Origin: Clostridiales bacterium
Lineage (GTDB): Bacteria > Bacillota > Clostridia > Christensenellales > Christensenellaceae
Reading direction: 5' to 3'
Assembly: GCA_003510345.1 (NCBI GenBank)
Contig: DOMW01000051.1
Location: 1-7,897 of the forward strand
Length of the DNA: 7,897 nucleotides
Shown: piece after piece, positions 6,200 to 7,897 of the stretch
Numbering within the stretch: the first letter of the stretch is position 1
Layout of the letters: every line of letters starts with the position of its first letter
Notes under the pieces: generated by a model
The model's input: only the letters and a program-made list of their open reading frames with translations
Told to the model about the DNA's origin: nothing
The model's database searches: none
Made by a program: the position numbers and the translations under genes

Positions 6200-7837
6200 A
6201 TGGTGGAAGAAAAAATGAACTCGCATACCGGTATTAAGGGACTCGATTTATATTTTGAGGATGATGGCGTATATCTGCAATTATCGGATGAAGAAGGGCG
6301 TGCGGATACGCTGCAAATGATCGCGTATATCAAACGCAAGAATATAGAAGGCGCCGACCTAGGGCTCATAAGCAGGACGATTTCCGGAAAAAGTACGGCA
6401 AAAGTAAAGGTGGCCGACGCGCAGGCGGAAGTGATATTAAATGAAGACTTTGACGCCGAGGTAGATAAATACCGCATGTTTGCGTACCTGACGCTTTTTC
6501 CTGGTGATGTGGGCGGAAGGGAGCTCAGTAAAGAGGAGCTGCTTGACGACCTTAGGGCGAAGTATAAGGTTGTGGCGGGGATCAACGAAGAGCTGATCGA
6601 GCGGATGCTGGCGGAAAAACAGTTTTACAAAAAGGAGCTTATAGCGGAAGGTAAAAAGCCGGTAAACGGCATAAACGCGAAGCTGATCTATCACTTTGAG
6701 GTGGAGGGTTTTGGGAAACAGGCGCTGCAGGCGGCGAATGACGAAGAGAAGATCAATTTCCGTGAGGTGAACCAGTTTACGCGGGTGAACAAGGGGCAGG
6801 AGCTTGTGACGCGCACATCGCCGACAAAAGGGGAAGCGGGGTTTGATGTTTGCGGAAACACCGTCTCCGCGAAGGATGGCGTGGAAGTGGCGCTTCCCAA
6901 GGGGCGGAATATGACCTATTCCGAAGACGGGCGCACACTGCTTTCGGCGATAGACGGCAGATTGGAATTTGTAGACGGGGAAATAAACGTTTCGGCGTCT
7001 GTGAAGATAGGCGGCGATGTGGATATGACGGTGGGTAACATTGCGTTTGAAGGCGACGTAGAGGTGATGGGCAATGTGAACGCCGGGTTTTCCATCAACG
7101 CCAATGGAAATATTGTGGTACATGGGATGATAGAAAGCGCGGAGCTTACCGCGGGCGGCGATATCGTCGCTAAAAACGGTGTAAGCGGTTCGGACAAAGC
7201 GATTCTGAAAGCGGATGGCAGGATCAGCGCGAAATATATTGAACGCGCCACGGTGGACGGCAGGCAGAGCGTGACTGCGGAATTCGTGCTTCACAGCGTG
7301 ATCATGAGCGAAGGCTTTGTGGATGTCACTAAAGGAAAAGGGGCGATTATTGGAGGAACGGTGAGCGCAGGGGAGTATGTGGCCGCCAAGTCCATAGGTG
7401 CGGACTCGGGGACCGCTACAAATATAGAAATTGGGATATCGCCGGCGAAGCGCAACAAATACAAGGAAATACAGGATGCGCTGCCGACATATGACGCGGG
7501 CCTGGGGCGGCTGAAGCTGGCGCTGGACGCGGCGGCAAACCCCAATAACCCCAAGAACAATCCAAAGGCTGCGGCGGAATTGAAAGTGAAGCTGGGGGAG
7601 CTTTTAAAGCAGAGGTCGCTTTTAACGCAGCAGCTTACGGAACTGGAGGAAGCGATGCAAAGCGCGCAAGACGGGCGCATTCATGTGGCGGATACGGTGT
7701 ACCCGGGAACAAAGATTTCCATAGGCTCGTGTAACCTGCAAATCAGGCAGGAAAACCGTTTTGTCACATATTACAGGGAAAAGAAAGACATTGAAACGAT
7801 GACGTACCACTACAGCGGGCGTAAAGAAGAAAAATGA
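6200..7837 (+). CDS. fapA: FapA/DUF342 family protein with beta-solenoid core
   Basis: The 545-residue product matches the FapA (DUF342) pattern. It has an N-terminal helical/beta domain (about 8-150), with VYLQL and a TLQMIAYIKRKNI helix, then KPVNGINAKLIYHFE from residue 152. Next come NFREVNQFTRVNKGQELV and a Gly/Val/Ile-rich beta-solenoid, for example GGDVDMTVGNIAFEGDVEVM from 271, running to NIEIGI at about 409-414. Two helices follow (about 418-446 and 457-488), joined by NPNNPKNNPK (447-456), and then a short C-terminal beta segment. The protein looks soluble, with no signal peptide. FapA has been linked to flagellation in Vibrio, but its molecular role is unsettled; it may be a scaffold. 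The start is ambiguous: ATG 6200 has GAGGTG (6180-6185) 14 bases away across an A8 run, while ATG 6215 has GGTGG (6202-6206) at 8 bases. The family call is firm. Confidence 0.9.
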   Translation: MVEEKMNSHTGIKGLDLYFEDDGVYLQLSDEEGRADTLQMIAYIKRKNIEGADLGLISRTISGKSTAKVKVADAQAEVILNEDFDAEVDKYRMFAYLTLFPGDVGGRELSKEELLDDLRAKYKVVAGINEELIERMLAEKQFYKKELIAEGKKPVNGINAKLIYHFEVEGFGKQALQAANDEEKINFREVNQFTRVNKGQELVTRTSPTKGEAGFDVCGNTVSAKDGVEVALPKGRNMTYSEDGRTLLSAIDGRLEFVDGEINVSASVKIGGDVDMTVGNIAFEGDVEVMGNVNAGFSINANGNIVVHGMIESAELTAGGDIVAKNGVSGSDKAILKADGRISAKYIERATVDGRQSVTAEFVLHSVIMSEGFVDVTKGKGAIIGGTVSAGEYVAAKSIGADSGTATNIEIGISPAKRNKYKEIQDALPTYDAGLGRLKLALDAAANPNNPKNNPKAAAELKVKLGELLKQRSLLTQQLTELEEAMQSAQDGRIHVADTVYPGTKISIGSCNLQIRQENRFVTYYREKKDIETMTYHYSGRKEEK

Positions 7838-7874
7838 GACAGCAGTGAGGCAGTAAAAGGAAGGAGGTTGTGTC

Positions 7875-7897
7875 ATGCTACGCGGGATCGATACACA
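7875..7897 (+). CDS. start of a flagellar rod/hook basal-body gene (FlgF/FlgG class), cut by window end
   Basis: Only seven complete codons are visible: MLRGIDT. FlgF/FlgG-class proteins (FlhO and FlhP in B. subtilis) often begin MLRGLYT or MIRGIYT, followed by a conserved SGM motif, so this fits the start of a proximal or distal rod gene. A textbook SD AAGGAGG (7861-7867) lies seven bases before the ATG, and the gene starts 37 bases after the fapA stop. FlgF and FlgG cannot be distinguished from so few residues, and an unrelated gene remains possible. Confidence 0.6.

Noticed and set aside
6437..7294. Long open frame on the minus strand within fapA (285 codons)
   Set aside because: It lies wholly opposite a well-matched DUF342 gene, and its His/Arg-rich translation matches no family I recognise, as expected of an antisense shadow.

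Overview
The window is a late-stage flagellar operon segment on the + strand. Five complete flagellar genes (flhA, flhF, flhG, a YcgR/PilZ gene and fliA) and a complete FapA/DUF342 gene are followed by the first codons of a rod/hook-type gene (flgF or flgG class). Nothing is encoded convincingly on the minus strand. The gene order resembles the fla/che operon of Bacillota, strong purine-rich Shine-Dalgarno sites precede most genes, and base composition looks moderate. Together these suggest a motile Bacillota bacterium, probably a member of the Clostridia; the genus cannot be read from the sequence.

Layout. Bases 1-194 hold no recognisable gene, but contain a good SigA-type promoter (119-147) with a small inverted repeat over its -35 box. 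flhA (195-2249) encodes the export-gate membrane protein. flhF (2277-3602) and flhG (3602-4471) share one base in a TAATG junction and encode the SRP-type GTPase and MinD-type ATPase pair that sets flagellar position and number. A PilZ gene (4514-5212) encodes a predicted c-di-GMP receptor of the YcgR motor-brake type. fliA (5258-6049) encodes the flagellar sigma factor sigma-28/SigD. A 150-base gap follows, which may carry a weak sigma-28-type promoter. fapA (6200-7837) and the start of a flagellar basal-body rod/hook gene (7875 onward) close the window.

How the genes fit together. FlhA exports flagellar subunits, FlhF/FlhG place the basal body, FliA turns on late genes, and the PilZ protein would couple c-di-GMP to rotation or assembly. 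FapA, with its beta-solenoid, is an accessory protein of unsettled role. The cheB-cheA-cheW-cheC-cheD block found between flhG and sigD in Bacillus subtilis is absent here, and the PilZ gene sits in its place.

I did not find an undescribed system. The points most worth a second look are modest: a hairpin between a strong SD and the fliA start, an acidic insertion between the two c-di-GMP motifs of the PilZ protein, and the inverted repeat on the flhA promoter.
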